Below the pieces are notes generated by a model. It was not told the DNA's origin. It worked only from the letters and a program-made list of their open reading frames with translations, and did no database searches. A stretch of 64,000 nucleotides of DNA from positions 3,844,001 to 3,908,000 of the forward strand of contig CM048572.1 of assembly GCA_026413225.1 (NCBI GenBank), in the 5' to 3' direction. Origin of the DNA: Otis tarda. Lineage: Eukaryota; Chordata; Aves; Otidiformes; Otididae. The position numbers and the translations under genes are program-made. Shown here piece after piece: positions 27,218-40,121 of the stretch (position 1 is its first letter; each line of letters starts with the position of its first letter).

Positions 27218-30200
27218 GAAATCTTCCTTACGCATTTCCTGTATGCATAAATTTCCTGAAAGACAGCAAAAATGCTTCTTGATAAGAATTGAGTCTTCCA
27301 TTGCTCACTTAACCTCACTTAAATTGTTTTCTGACTTTTTCTAAGGAAGATTATTTCATTTGTTCCATTCATTTTACTTTGCAGGCAGAGCACTTGGGGA
27401 ACGCTGCAGATCCTGACATAACTAAAATATTGCTAATCAGCAAAAGTGTATTTTTTACCAGCTGATTTTTTTTTCCTTGTCTTTCTTGTGCCACTTGCAT
27501 TTAGAATGTTTTTTCACATTTACTCACATAATATTCCAGATGTGACTTCTGGAACTACCGATCTCATGAATTAGGAGCCATATCTAATGTTCTGATTCAA
27601 AGCATGAAGAGAGGTGGAGGAGAGAAGCTATGTTCCTGAACATGTTATAATAAATCAGTTGTTATCTTTGAAGTGCTGAAAAACTGGAAGGATTTGAAAT
27701 AATAGCACTCAAAATGCTCGGGGAAATAGAAGGAGATATTGTGGTTTGTAGAGAGGTAATTAGACATACATGTTGTGCCTCTATTGGACAACATCTCAGA
27801 AGAAAATTTTAAAAAAAAAAGGACATAACTTAAGCATTTGTAAACACTTAGGTGGAAGAAGAATGTAGGATGATACCAAGGATATAGCTAGGAATAGCTG
27901 AATAGAAATTAAGAAAGAAAAAAGCAAACTAATTCTATTAAACCTCAGTCTTTGGAAATGTATTAGAGTTAGTAGCCTCTTTGCTTGGGGCATTTAATCT
28001 TAGAATGGAAGTTGTAGTGCCAGATCATTTCCTACAGCATGCTTTACAAAGGCAGATGAGATTATCTTAATGATCTGTGCTCCTGAGGCATTTCTAAGTT
28101 TTTATTTAACATAATGCTTTGGAAGAGAATGAATATTTATGTTTTTCTCTCACTTTCTCTGCTATTTGTTGATGTCCAAGACCCAAAGGCAATATGAGTG
28201 TTTGTGTTGGCAAGTTAGAAGGATATCACATCAAAACCTGACCTTTAGGAATAGTGATTGTGCTTCTGAACCTCTTACATGGAAACGTAATGAATGTGAC
28301 GTAATTTGAGCAATGTGCGATGACGTGCCTTTGCTTATTGTGTAGGTGCACTGCACACTTGAGATTGTTAAGGTTAGAGCAATTTTCATGTTAAAAGTTG
28401 TGGGTATCAGGTGGCTAAAAAAAATTCTAAGGAAAAGCTATATTTAAAAGAATATGTGATGTGTTATAACGTGATTTGATCATGATGTGATTGATCTCAC
28501 CTCAAGATTTTCTATTTTTAGTCTTACCACTTCTGGTACTATCGATCACACATTGAAGGTCAATCATAAGTCAGTAGGTACAAATTTACAAATGTCCTCT
28601 CAGTCTCCTGAAACTCGTAGTGAGCAAATATGAGTGCCCTGAGCTGGATTGCAACAGGGGAAACAGCCAAGGGATGGGCCAGGGAGTCTAGAAAGCAGCC
28701 ATGTCAGAGTGCCAGTGAGCCTTTCCGTGCGTGTACTCTTTAAAGACCCCTTTGATGAAGTAATTTTGAATGTGTTGCTTCCTAACCCTGAGTTCTTTCA
28801 ACTCTTTCGTCGTATATCTGACGTAACGATCTTGGTACTGATGCATAGTGCACATCTGGGCTGCAGTGTTTTCTATTACCTTGGGAGAACAGCGAGAACT
28901 CTAGACCTATTCCTTGTCTCAGTTGCTCTACGTGTTCCAGCACACGCCTCTTTCTGTTGCTTAGTCTGTAGTATAACGTGCATACAAGTTCCTATAATTT
29001 GAATGCAAAGTAACTTGTGAAAGCAGATAGAAATAAATGCGTTCAGTTTGCATTCAAATGCAAAAGGAAACTATTGAAGACAAAACCGTACTACAAATCG
29101 CGTACAAGCAAACCAACGCATTCATGTTTAGTACGGGAGATTTTGTTGCTTTTGCAGCTAACCACCACAGCAGCTAACCACCCACCCCTGAGCCCTCCCT
29201 CTGGGAGCCCAAGCATGTCATTGAGAAAGCCACAAGTACATTGAAGAGCCACCTGTTTCCTCTTGGGATTATATAAGGATGTAAATATCTCACTTCAGAA
29301 AATCTTAAGAAGACACGCAAGTATTTGCTGATTCACGAACAATTGATCTCCAAGGTTACCTGCCCTGTGCAGCAGTTGTGCTAAAACACAACGTAAAACA
29401 TTTTGTAAGTGGCGTGGAAACCTCAGAAACTTAATGGTGGGTCTCACTTTGGAGCTTATCCTGTTCTCCACTGCCGGCACAGACGTTTCCCTCCCCGGGT
29501 TTTCCTGCCCTACTCATCCTTAGTGCATATGAAAATCTGTACAGACTGAAGACACCCTAAGGGCACATTCAAATCTGAGGAGCAGTCAATGGGAGCTGCT
29601 GGAGCTGGAGAAAATCAACTTTAATTTCTTCTTGAGCAGGCTACAGCAAAATGGTTGCCCTCTGAACTAGGGGCAAAGCGTGTTTTCAATGTCAGCCGTT
29701 GCAAACTTGGAAGAGAGCCGCTGTCTTGAAAAGAGTTTGAAGACTATTTTATGTACTAGGTCTGTGCTAAAGAGCAAACCTGCTTTTTGACAAATGGGAC
29801 CATTATACTTTTTTAATAACTTCTCACGAGTGCATTTGAAAATGCTTCCCACCTATTATAACCGTTTGAGGTTTTAAATAGGTCAATGTAAACACAGTAA
29901 CGTCTGTGATTATCAGCTGACAAAAGCTTTGCCTGCTACAGACACAGTGCCATCCAAATGTGAGTTCAGACCTTCTTGTTAAAAAGGATGAAAACAAACT
30001 AAACAAAAGCTTGCTAAAAATTCAAAAGCAACAAAAAGTAATATGGAAACGCTAAATGAGAAGACAACTGCTATATTAACATAAGGAGCGTTATGGCTTG
30101 TCTCAATCTCAGAATTCATTGGCAAATACAGAAATTTTCAAGGAGCAGCAAGAGGAGGCTGCTCCACAAGGAATGGACGAGCCAGGAGGTGGCAGGGCGG

Positions 30201-30844
30201 GCACAGGCAGTACCCTCACTGGCGAAGGAAGCCAGAAGAGGGTTTTTTACCTTATTTTATATTCCAAGAATGAAATTTCTTCTTCAGAACATCAGCTTCT
30301 GAGCATGCAGCCTCCATCTATGTCTCCTTACATACGATGCTGTACAACTAATTTGATGTGTTCTTTTTTGTTTCTTTTGAAGCATTACACTCAAAACCAG
30401 AGAGAGAAAAAGGCAGTTATGGACTTTTTATCAAATATGTTAGATCTTACATCCTTCTATTCAAAGCACAGACATGAAGTTTCTTAGTTCCTTTTGCAAC
30501 AAATGTGATGTATTGTAGGCAAGAATAGATAGGCCTGCCTTTTTCAGAGCACAATTATATCCTGATCCCAATTATGGCAGTTATCTTTCCAGGAAAACTC
30601 TTATCATATTAACATATTGAAATAGATTTGATCCATTTTCTATCTGGATCCTGTGGATCTTTAGGCATGTATAACGATTACTTGCATCAGAAAATCCATC
30701 CCGTTCTTAAATCAGGCCCCAACTGCTGAGCCGTGCTTTTGATCTGCTTTGCGATCGAGTTATCCATTATTGATGTATTCAGTTTGGGAACTGGTATCTC
30801 CCAATCCTGTTACTTTCCAGCTTAATTCAGAATATACCTTCCCA

Positions 30845-30995
30845 GCTTCTAAGATGGCGACAAATGCCCACGCGTTGTCAGCAGAACAACCTCCCTGTGT
30901 GCTGTCGTTTCCGACTCCGAGCAGTTGGATGCACGCTCCGCTTCTCAGCTTCCCGCCCTTCCTGATTAGCAGCCCAGGATTAAGCGACAAGGCTG
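30845..30995 (+). other. CpG-enriched segment with YY1-like motif
   Basis: About nine CpG dinucleotides fall in roughly 110 bp (30858-30965) within CpG-poor sequence. AAGATGGCGAC at 30851 resembles the YY1 consensus and contains an ATG opening a 52-codon frame (MATNAHALSAEQ...) that ends with TGA at 31010-31012. I cannot assign a function; a conserved or regulatory segment is one option, chance another. Confidence 0.35.
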
Positions 30996-33325
30996 GCTTT
31001 TTATCACAATGAAGTGTAAGACTGGAAATGCCAAAGATGTATTCTTATGTAAAGGCTGGTATTTCAGCTGATGAGCTAAGTGAGAGTGATTTATGGTGAT
31101 TTCTACCTGGGTATTAATTTTTGCTTAGAATAGAAGCACCAGACATGTGCTGTCCACTGCAGCTGAATGCAGCTTTATTTCACATCTCAAAGCCATCTCC
31201 TAGGAAGTGGGATTTGTCTCGTCTTGGATAGGAGGATTATCTTTACAAGACTATTAACCCCGTAGCTGAAAAATTCTGGTTCTTCACTTCTGGTTCTTTT
31301 TTCTTCATGCATTACTTATTTTCTGGCTGATTGACTGTATGTTTGCAGTATCCTATGTATTTATTTTTTTTTTTCTCTTTGGTGCTATTCCCTACTGCTT
31401 GTTGAGATGTGCTCAAGTTCGTTTTAAACTGCTTGTTGGAAGCATACCCCAGAAGAGAATGGGATTCAGAAGGAGAAAACAGCCACATATTTAATGAATC
31501 TATTCAGTGGCACTTACAGTGTATATGGAGCTTCAGTGGCTGCGCTCCTAAGGATGCATAATCCGTGTATTTTAAAGCTAGGTTGGTGTGAGTAAGCAGG
31601 TAAACGTACTTGGGAGGTGACAAGCATGTTGCTTTGCACCGTTATTCTGGGAAATTAAAATCTCCTTCCTCTAGGAAGGAACAGAAAGGTTCAGCTGTGT
31701 GTCCGCTTTGACAGTGTGGTACATGATGTGAGGAAATTCTTCCTTGCTTTGTAGTTTCTCCAAATTATCACCAAAGACTGTTGCAGTGTCGGGGTTTCCT
31801 TTTTATGCCTCTTTGCTTTAGATAAAAATGGATTAAGCATAACTTTAATTGAAGTGTTTTATGCAGGGGCATGTAAAAGAGGATTTCACACATAACAGCA
31901 GTATTTCTTGTATCTCATCTGGCACAGTAACCTCTGCAGTTTGCAGGGTTGGCTTCTTATTAAATACCACACCCAGGCAGTGTAGTTGTTGTATGAGAGT
32001 AAGAAACGTTCAGAAGGATATTCAGCAAAACTGAAGTCATAGTACAGTGATTTAATTTTTTAATTTCTATACATGATGTCTCAGTTTTGAGCTTGAGTTC
32101 ATATGCAAATGTGTTCCATCTTCATCTTAATACCAATTTTCTTAAATTGATAATTACATCATAGTTACTGTGTGAGAAAGTAGCACCTTGGTTTTGGTTT
32201 GATGCTTCCCCGCCCCCAACAGGTAGTTGATACCTGACACAGTTATTTAACAAAACTCAGCCTGAGCCTCTTCTGTGTCAGTATAATGGCAAAGGTCATT
32301 TTCTGAGCAAAACACATCCAATACTGTTCCCGTTTCAAATGAGTCTCTTAAGTCCAGTGGTTTCCTCATTGGTATATGTGGGGATGGGAGCCTCCATGTT
32401 TTACGTCTGAGTTTTGCAGTGGCTTTCACCCAGCATTATCACAAATCAGTGCAAACATAAAATAGCAGCATTCTAATGTGGAACAAGAAGTCAGAAAAAC
32501 TTCATCAGAACTTAGTTTATGCAAAAGGTCTGAGCTGTGTCTGATGGATCTGCTGTGAATTATAACTTACTTCAAGGTGTTTTCTCAATTTTTTTAAACA
32601 TTTTCAGTGGAATTCATATAACTGGAAACAGTCTTTGACATTATCAAGTCTCATTGTCTTATCTTGCTACCTGTTATTATGTAAAATCTTTTTTTCATAC
32701 AATTACTAAGGTCTATTTTAAAACTTAAATAGATTTTTTTTTTTTTTTTTTAAAGCTACACTTACATGAAAAGGTTATTTCTCCTGGCATGTGGAAATAT
32801 ATGAGTGTACTTTTTAATACTTTATTTTACTTTGATTGCTACTGGCCCTTCATTTTGCAGTGAAAATATGAAAATAAGGTAGATGGCTCTTTCCTCGTCC
32901 ATCAGCCATCTTCCCCCAGGATCAGATCACTGGATTATTTTATCTTCTCTGCTTTTAGACAAGATGTTTCATTAGCAGTGGTTAGTCTGTGTTAACTCAA
33001 GACAGGGACTGAGGGAGCAAAGGTTCCTCATGACCACCTGAGGAATCTGAATATACATAAGTGTGGGCCCTGACGAGAGGCATTGCAGAGTCCTGAGAGA
33101 ATTGGCTGATGTAGTTGCCAAGCCACTCTCCATGATACTTGAAAAGTCACGGCAGTCAGGTGAAGTGACTGGAAAAAGGGAAACATGCCCCTTGTATCTG
33201 ATGCATACCCAGCCAGTGAGCTAGTGTTCAGGCACCCAGGGCTGCGTGTACATGCCTGAAAAATTCACAGGTGCTATTTGTAGGGCAGATCACAAATTAA
33301 AATCCCAAATCTTGTTCTACTACAC

Positions 33326-33346
33326 AAAAAAAAAAAAAAAAAAAAA
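33326..33346 (+). repeat. A21 homopolymer
   Basis: Twenty-one consecutive A after TACAC. No SINE or LINE body is recognisable immediately upstream. Confidence 0.85.
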
Positions 33347-34084
33347 GCCCCAGAATGTTCTGCAGTTCATCATCCCGTGAAGGTACATGTAGTATGTTGC
33401 TTCTGATATCACCAAAAAGCCTGTTTAGTTGCTTAAGTTACAGCATAAATTTATTCTACATCTTAGTGGTTTTTGCTACTTTCTCTTCACATAATCTTTG
33501 AGTAAAATAATTCCCTTTGGCTGATTGATTCAGAAATTTGCCTGTCGCATTCGAGGCATGACATTTGAAAATGCATATTAATGGACTTTAAATGCATTGC
33601 TGTAAGTTTTAAAGTGATTTTTTTCCTTTTTAATATTGAGGTGGAGCACTAATACATCTTCAGGTAAAATCTATTGCCCCCAGAAACAATATTTTAAAGT
33701 TCTGTAATGTTCATGACTACGTTCCCCTTGCAACTGCGTTTCTAAAAGAAAGCCAGCGTGCTTTACGGGCTGGCCTTGTCTGAAATAGCTTTGCAAAGAG
33801 CTGATTTTTACAAGTCTGTTGCAAAAGACAAAAATAGTGCAAGAGCAGATGAATAGCTCAAATGCAATAAAAATCCAGCTGCAGTGGTCTGGAACTCCAG
33901 CGCTCCATCTCTTCCCGGTCTCAAAGTGCCCTTCTGGTCCAGGCTGCTGCTGACCCTGATGCTGCCGTGAACTCAAGGAGCAGTCTTGCTCACGACTGTA
34001 GGCAAGAGTGTAGACCACCTAGCAATTAGCTAGCAGCTTAATTGCCGTACTGAACTGTTTTATGAAATGGATAGTTCCTCTTAG

Positions 34085-34152
34085 AGCTGAGGAAACAGAC
34101 GTTTGTCAAAAACGGAAAGTGCAAGTATTTATCTAAAGTCACCATGTTACTG
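34085..34152 (-). mobile_element. MIR-like SINE remnant
   Basis: AGCTGAGGAAACAGACG, then AAAGTGCAAGTATTTATCTA, then AAGTCACCATGTTAC follow the order of reverse-complement MIR (GATGAGGAAACTGAGG, AAGTAACTTGCCCA, AGGTCACACAGCTAG). Divergence is high and a chance match is possible. Confidence 0.35.
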
Positions 34153-36360
34153 CATACCTGCCTTTAACAAAACTCACACTCACATTGTTGGTGGGTATGT
34201 GGCTTCTAGAAAGGTCATCTCATAGTTTTAAAATGGAGAGTTGTAATCGCTGGGGGTACCGTTCACAAGTTAAACTATGGCTGTAATGTCCCTGCGACAT
34301 AAAACACAGGAACGATTCTCCTAGTGCACTATTTGTTATAAAATCGCCTACTGCAGTTTTAAGTTTGGAACATATGGATTTTCATATTTGAGGAACTGAA
34401 GCTACCTTGGTCTGATGACTGCACAGCCAAGCTCATTTTGTGGAAATGGAGAGGAGCACCAGTCAGCTCCTTGTTACATGTTATATTCCGGACGCCGCTT
34501 TGGTTGTGATGTATGCAGTAAAACAAAAATGGCATGAGTCCATGTCCCACAGTGAAAACAGAGGCTTGCCAATTAAAAATACCTATTTTTTTTTCTTCCA
34601 AGCAGAGCATGAAAAGCTTTTAGTGAAGAATGAATGCAGACAAGCAAAATGACTCTTTCATGGTCTCTTGACCACCACCATGCTTTAAGCTCTTCAGTGG
34701 TACTACAAGTTAGTAGTAGAAATTATATGCTGTGTTTGTGTTTATAAGTGGTGATAAATTACTAATCATATCAGCAATTAGCAAGCAGCTCACCTGATAA
34801 AAGGCAGTGTAGTCAGATATCTTCTGCAGACTGTCGCTTGCTTAAGGACAAATAATGTGCTTTATAGGAAAGATGCTGACTTCAGCCAGGATAATTAGAG
34901 AAAATGTAGATAAGACCTATGTGTCTGGAGGAGCTACACTCTGCTGTTGCTCTCCGAGAGCTCTCTTGAAAATCGAATCTGTAATGGATATTATGCAGAT
35001 TTGAAAGAAATATTGAAACATGTGACTTTATCTGCTTTTGATGTTACATTCAGCTGCTTTCATCTCAGAGGATAAAAGTAATTGAACAATAATCCCAAGG
35101 AGAGTCAAATATACAAATCAATAAACTGTTCTCACAGGAGAATTTATTTTGTCAGTATACTCGTACCTAACTCTTCCCTCAGCTGTTAGGTTTCCATTCA
35201 ATGATCTTGTTCTCTTTAATACAGATAGCGATGTCTAGACTGGATAACGTAGACAACAAATAAGGCTGATGTACTCTGTGAATATCACAAAACAAGAATA
35301 GCTTTTTACCTCCTTTGATTTGACATCCGAAATCCAAATTGAGTGCTGAGCACCAGTTACTGGCTTTTTATTTTTGTGTTCTTTTGGGAAGTATAATGAA
35401 AGCGAAGGGCTGGTGCTTCCATTAGACATAGAGGTAATGTAGGAGCGGTTAGGCAAGCTTCCTCTGTTGAGTGTTTTCATTTCTTGGCTGTGATGTGTGG
35501 AGGAATTTTGGGTCCATTGTATTCTTTTTCTCAGCAGTGTTGTCCAGTGATCTTCAATCTTATATTATTTTTTATCTATTATTATTTTCTTTTAGAAGTT
35601 TCATATGTGTTCTTTAATAAATATTTTGATAGTCCCCCTCACCTTGGGGAGTCCCTGTTTTGCGTTCTTAAAGTCTAAATGTGAAAACAAGTTGAACTTT
35701 ACTCTTTTGTATCTAAGTTTGACTACGCAGGAAGCTTGCTTCAGAATACAGATTAAGCCCTTTTCCATAGCCCGGACTGTGATGCAAAGAGAAAATACCA
35801 GGAAGGGTTGGAGGTGGAGCAGGTGATATGATCTGTTGACTGAAACTTGCTGTGGTTTTACATAAGGACCATCTCTTTAGGCCTTGTCAAACTTTTTTTT
35901 TGGCTGAAAATCTTAAAGGTAAGCAAACGTCTCCAGCATGAGGAATGCTGTGGAAATCTTCAGCAATTTCCAGGAAGGAGATAAGGGAATGTAGGTTTTG
36001 CACGTGCTTATTCAATTTTTAAGCTGAAGTCTACATCTCCTGGAGGAAGCAATTGATGTGTGTCTAGGGCTAACCTTTCCCTCTGGAGCGTGGTGGGTTT
36101 TTGAGGGGCTTGGGTTTTGTTGTTGTTCTTTTTCTCTCCTGTCAATGTGAAAATTCACCACAATCTGTGTCATTGAATTAGATGAAATGGAAAAATTGTA
36201 GTCCATGTGTATACAGAAGAAAGTTCACAGGTAGTAACAGCTAAATTTTCAAAAGACTTCAGTTGCCCTAAGTTGCTCTTGTCCTGTCCAAGGTTAAATT
36301 CTGTATTAGAAGTGAAAGGATCCTTAATTCTCTAGCAAAAAAAAAAAAAATGGTTTCCCT

Positions 36361-36840
36361 GCTGTGCTCAGTCAGTCTGGAGGAGAAATGTGCTGGACTT
36401 GAATTAGAGCTGATGAGATGTGTTGGCAGAAGGCATATGGGGAAGTGGATTTAGAGAGCAATTGGGAGAAGGTGGTGGGAAATATGATGGTTGTGTGGGG
36501 CACCTGGGCATATGAAGAGCAGGGACGTATTTTAAGGATGAAGGAGGAACATATAAGCAAGGTGTGAGACTGAGTGGCTCACAGGGATCAGGAACTCAGT
36601 CTGATGGGGAACTGTGGTCTCTGAAGGAGAGTGGATTGGGATGGACTGGCAATTCAGACTGGAATAAGAAGTCTTGGGAGCACATGTAGTTGAGGACTTG
36701 GAGTATGGAATAAGTGCTGGAGTGGAGAAAAGACTGGGCTGAGGCAGAAGAAACAGCAATTGTGGGATGTATGGAGCAAGAAAGAGTGAAGGAGTAGAAG
36801 AACAGATGGTTGGTAGAAAGTGTTTTCAGCCGTAACCAAA
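36361..36840 (+). other. Strongly G-over-C skewed segment of unknown nature
   Basis: By hand count, G is about 37% and C about 11% over 480 bp, a GC skew near 0.55, with A also abundant. The minus strand is pyrimidine-rich and open in several overlapping frames, because TTA, CTA and TCA are rare on the plus strand. No tandem unit is obvious, although loosely similar phrases recur (ACTGGAATAAGAAGTCTTGG and TATGGAATAAGTGCTGG). I do not recognise a repeat family. Confidence 0.6.
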
Positions 36841-37863
36841 ATAAAGTGTTGTGATTTGTTTGCTACCCACTGGCACAGCTGGACATAAACAGCTGCAATC
36901 TACTGCTGTCTGCTTGTCAGACCAGTTGTTAGTTCACTGAATCACCAGGCTGTGTTGATGAGGTTTTGCGTACTTGGGGGAGGCAGTGCTTCTGGGCAAG
37001 GAGCACAAAGATTCTGGGGTGGTGATCAGGCCTTAACGTGTGGGTTTTTGTACCCTTGTACCTGCAAGGGAGGCTCGGGCTACTGTTATGACACCAGAAT
37101 ACTGAAGGGGTTCCATGGGTTCTTTTTGAGTCTCCTGGTAACACGGACACTTAAAATTCTCTAGAAGTCCTTGCACACCGTGCATAGGCACAAATAATAC
37201 AAAATTCATGTTGCACGTGCAGCCTTAATTCTAACTGGACCCAAGAGTTGATTGCTTCTCTTTGTAGCTGTAATGCTCTTGGATTTTAGGTTTCGTAGGA
37301 GGTTTTCTGAAGATTAAGAGGGAAGAGAAAGTGGTTGTATCTGTAAATCCTGAGAGAGTAATGCTGAGTGGATGCCAGTTGGAGATCCCTGACATTTCTA
37401 ATCTTCTATTTCTTGAGAGAAATTGTAACCATCTAGGTAGCACATGCTAACACATCTCTGGTAGGAACTTCTTCTAATAGCAAAACAGTCACTATTTTTT
37501 CTCTGCTCTTCTTTCTTGCCCTCTGCTCTGAACAGAAGGAAATTATTAACAGCTGGAGGACAACCAGCCATCCAACTGACTTTTTCAGCACTTGTTCTAG
37601 GTGGGAATATTGGAGGAAAATGAAATTAGGAGTATTTTCTTAATGTAACTTCAGTGATATGTTAAATGAACAAAAGGTGCATCTCACCGTAAATGCTGTT
37701 ACAGCTTGCAGACCTGTGGTGCCAAGCCGTGGCAGTAGCTACTGGGATGTTTCAGTGACATATGAACAGATCTTTTCTTAGAAACTCTTAGCTTTCCTTA
37801 ACACACTTTCAGCAAATGGATTTCCAATAAGCATCTACCTCCTTTCTCCTCTTTCCGTTTCAG

Positions 37864-38019
37864 AACAAACTCTTAGAGGGCACAGTGGTGCATTTGTGTG
37901 GAAATGGCTTTGCTGAGAAATTGAAAGGCAGGATCTGGATCGGTTCCCTGCATGAGCTTTGCAATATCTCTGAAAAGTGCCGTGATCTGTATTTGGCGCC
38001 CAGAGCATCGCTTAAGCTA
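37864..38019 (+). other. Exon-like segment (candidate cryptic exon)
   Basis: A strong acceptor-like stretch, CCTCCTTTCTCCTCTTTCCG-TTTCAG, ends at 37863. A donor-like GTGAGG lies at 38020. The 156-nt segment between is open in phase 0 (starting NKLLEGTVVHL, including a C-G-N-G-F stretch). It carries an in-frame TGA if spliced in phase 1, which the flanking PTPRT exons would require. I do not recognise the peptide. Confidence 0.3.
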
Positions 38020-38812
38020 GTGAGGGGAAAACTAATCTCTTGCGCTTTCATTGGCAGCACTGTCTCACAGACTGATCCTAATGGGGTGGAAATGAGCTCC
38101 GCTGCCTAATTCTGTTAAAAACATAGGCTTTTTTTCACACATGAATGCCATCTACTTCCTTCTAGCCTTGTTCTTAAAGCCATGGCAGCAAAGAATCAAG
38201 CCATAGTTGCTGAAAACAAAACACGCTGCTTTTTTTCCACTTCGTTTGGTCTTTTTTTTTTTTTTTTATATATGCAGTAAGAAATGGCCAGTGCAAGAGA
38301 CTCAATTCAGCCAGAAGAGAACATTCTGAAGTATAAAGATCTTGATGTGGACAAATGAGCTGATACCTAACTTTTAGGGCATGACCAACTAACTTACTCA
38401 TTAGCACTGTAATTTTAAGTAGTGCCGTAGACCTCATTTTACCGTCTGTGTTTCAGAACCCAAAGATGAGGGCAGTTCACCCCCAGAAACAGATGTGGCT
38501 CTTGGCCATCCAGCTTCGCTTCAGCTGTGATCCATGAGCGAGCAGTCAGCCCAAGATCTTCCATGGGCTGGCGCAGTTTTGTCTTGGAGTCGTTGGTTGT
38601 AATAAGACAGCTCTTTGGTCGTGGTGAACCCAATTTCCTAGCTGGTGGGTGACTGGTTCCCTGCTCCTGTCCGTGAGAGATCAAGAAAGTAAGCAGAGCT
38701 GTAAATCTACCTGTACGTTTCCATGTGCCTGTAAATGAAGATGTGACCATTTTCTGTCATACAGACAGCCTGTACCTTTAGGTCCGTTAGGGCTGACCCT
38801 CCTGTGCTCATT

Positions 38813-38856
38813 AAAACCAGGGCTCGATAAAACCAGGGCTCGATAAAACCAGGGCT
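38813..38856 (+). repeat. 16-bp tandem repeat, 2.75 copies
   Basis: The unit AAAACCAGGGCTCGAT occurs at 38813-38828 and 38829-38844, and partially (12 nt) at 38845-38856. The copies are identical, suggesting a recent slippage or duplication. Confidence 0.95.
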
Positions 38857-39070
38857 TTGCTATGCAAGTGAGCTGAGATGAGAAGTCATTTAAAGGATGT
38901 GTCCAGGCCTACACAGCAAATACGGATTAGGGAATGGGAAGTCACAGCTTTCTCTTAGCAGGTAGTATTAAGCAAAAGAGCAAAAGAGAACGGCAATAAT
39001 TTGATATTCTTTGGTGAACAATCCTACTTCTTGTGGGTTTGTGGGATGTTCCTGCTTGGTGGTTGTCTCC

Positions 39071-39094
39071 TTTTTTTTTTTTTTTTTTTTTTTT
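39071..39094 (+). repeat. T24 homopolymer
   Basis: Twenty-four consecutive T; no associated element recognised. Confidence 0.85.
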
Positions 39095-40121
39095 AAGTGA
39101 AGTTTAAAACCAAAGTTCCTCAAAGTTTGTGAAGCGAGCGAGCTGTAGCTCCACTGAGGGATTTTCCTGGATAAAATCAGCTCTACTGTGAACCTAGTGT
39201 AGAGTTCACCAACCCCTTAGCCTTCCTGTAGCAGTAGTGCCTTGGCTGTTGCAGATTCATGCCTCCTGCAGCGCAGAGCATGAAACGCTGAACAAACCCC
39301 GAGCACGTCTGATAACAGAAACCTGTAGTCGTATGATGGGGCCGTGCGGCAGCAGAGAGATTACAGGCATTAGGAACAATTTGGAATAATTTAGAATTGA
39401 GTCGTTTTCTGAGCAGGCAATTAATAGAGCTGAATTTAAGGGAAAAAAAAAGGCGGCTGCTGAGTTTAAAAAGGTATACTTGGGCTAAAAGAAAGACTTG
39501 GATTTCAATTAGACTTCTAAAAACTGTGTGTTGGAGGGTATTAACAAGGCTGCTGTAATCCTGACACTATGGGCCTGTATGTCCAGATTACACTGAGTGC
39601 CAGCTGTGTTAGAAGCTATGCTCTTTAGAGGCTTGACAGTGTTTCTGAAGAGCTGGTTTATCTTTATTTTCTCATATATAATGCCTGCACTGAAATCTTG
39701 TAAGAGTATTTTCTTAGTGGCACGCTGATCAGGTGTAAATGGTCTTAGAGAAGTGCTGGTCCTGCCCCTCGCATTCTGCTCTCCTTGCGCTTTCCTCGGG
39801 CGTGAAGTTATTCTGATTTATTTTTGTTTGAGCTAAAAGTGCAACCATACCCTAGGAAAAGGGCAATTACTGGGCTAAATGCAGTGCATTGATTTTGTTC
39901 AGAGCAAACTTTTCTTTGTCCTCCACTATCCCAAAGAGTGTCTGTAGCGTTTGGAAATGAATATTTGTTCAAATATGTATATTCATGCAAGAGCTAATAA
40001 TCTGTGGCGTTAATGGCATGGCGTTGCTGACTTCAGCACCCTGGTGCAAGGAAGACATGAGCATGAAATTAGAAGTAAACAGCTAGTCATGAGTTATATC
40101 TGGACCCTTTCTAAAAAGGTG

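Larger units (their letters stand above)
20529..30000 (+). other. PTPRT: Upstream intron: no gene recognised
   Basis: AT-rich non-coding sequence without a recognisable transposable element. It holds three C homopolymers (22120-22132, 23671-23682, 27202-27212) and a T15 tract at 25884-25898. Also present is a short TTCATTCG-like repeat around 26047-26069. Open frames are short and featureless. Confidence 0.6.
30001..40121 (+). other. PTPRT: Upstream intron with several anomalous segments: no gene established
   Basis: Non-coding sequence holding a CpG-enriched segment (30845-30995), a T18 tract (32734-32751), an A21 tract (33326-33346) and a MIR-like remnant (34085-34152). It also holds a G-over-C skewed block (36361-36840), an exon-like segment (37864-38019), a short tandem repeat (38813-38856) and a T24 tract (39071-39094). 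No protein family was recognised. Confidence 0.6.
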
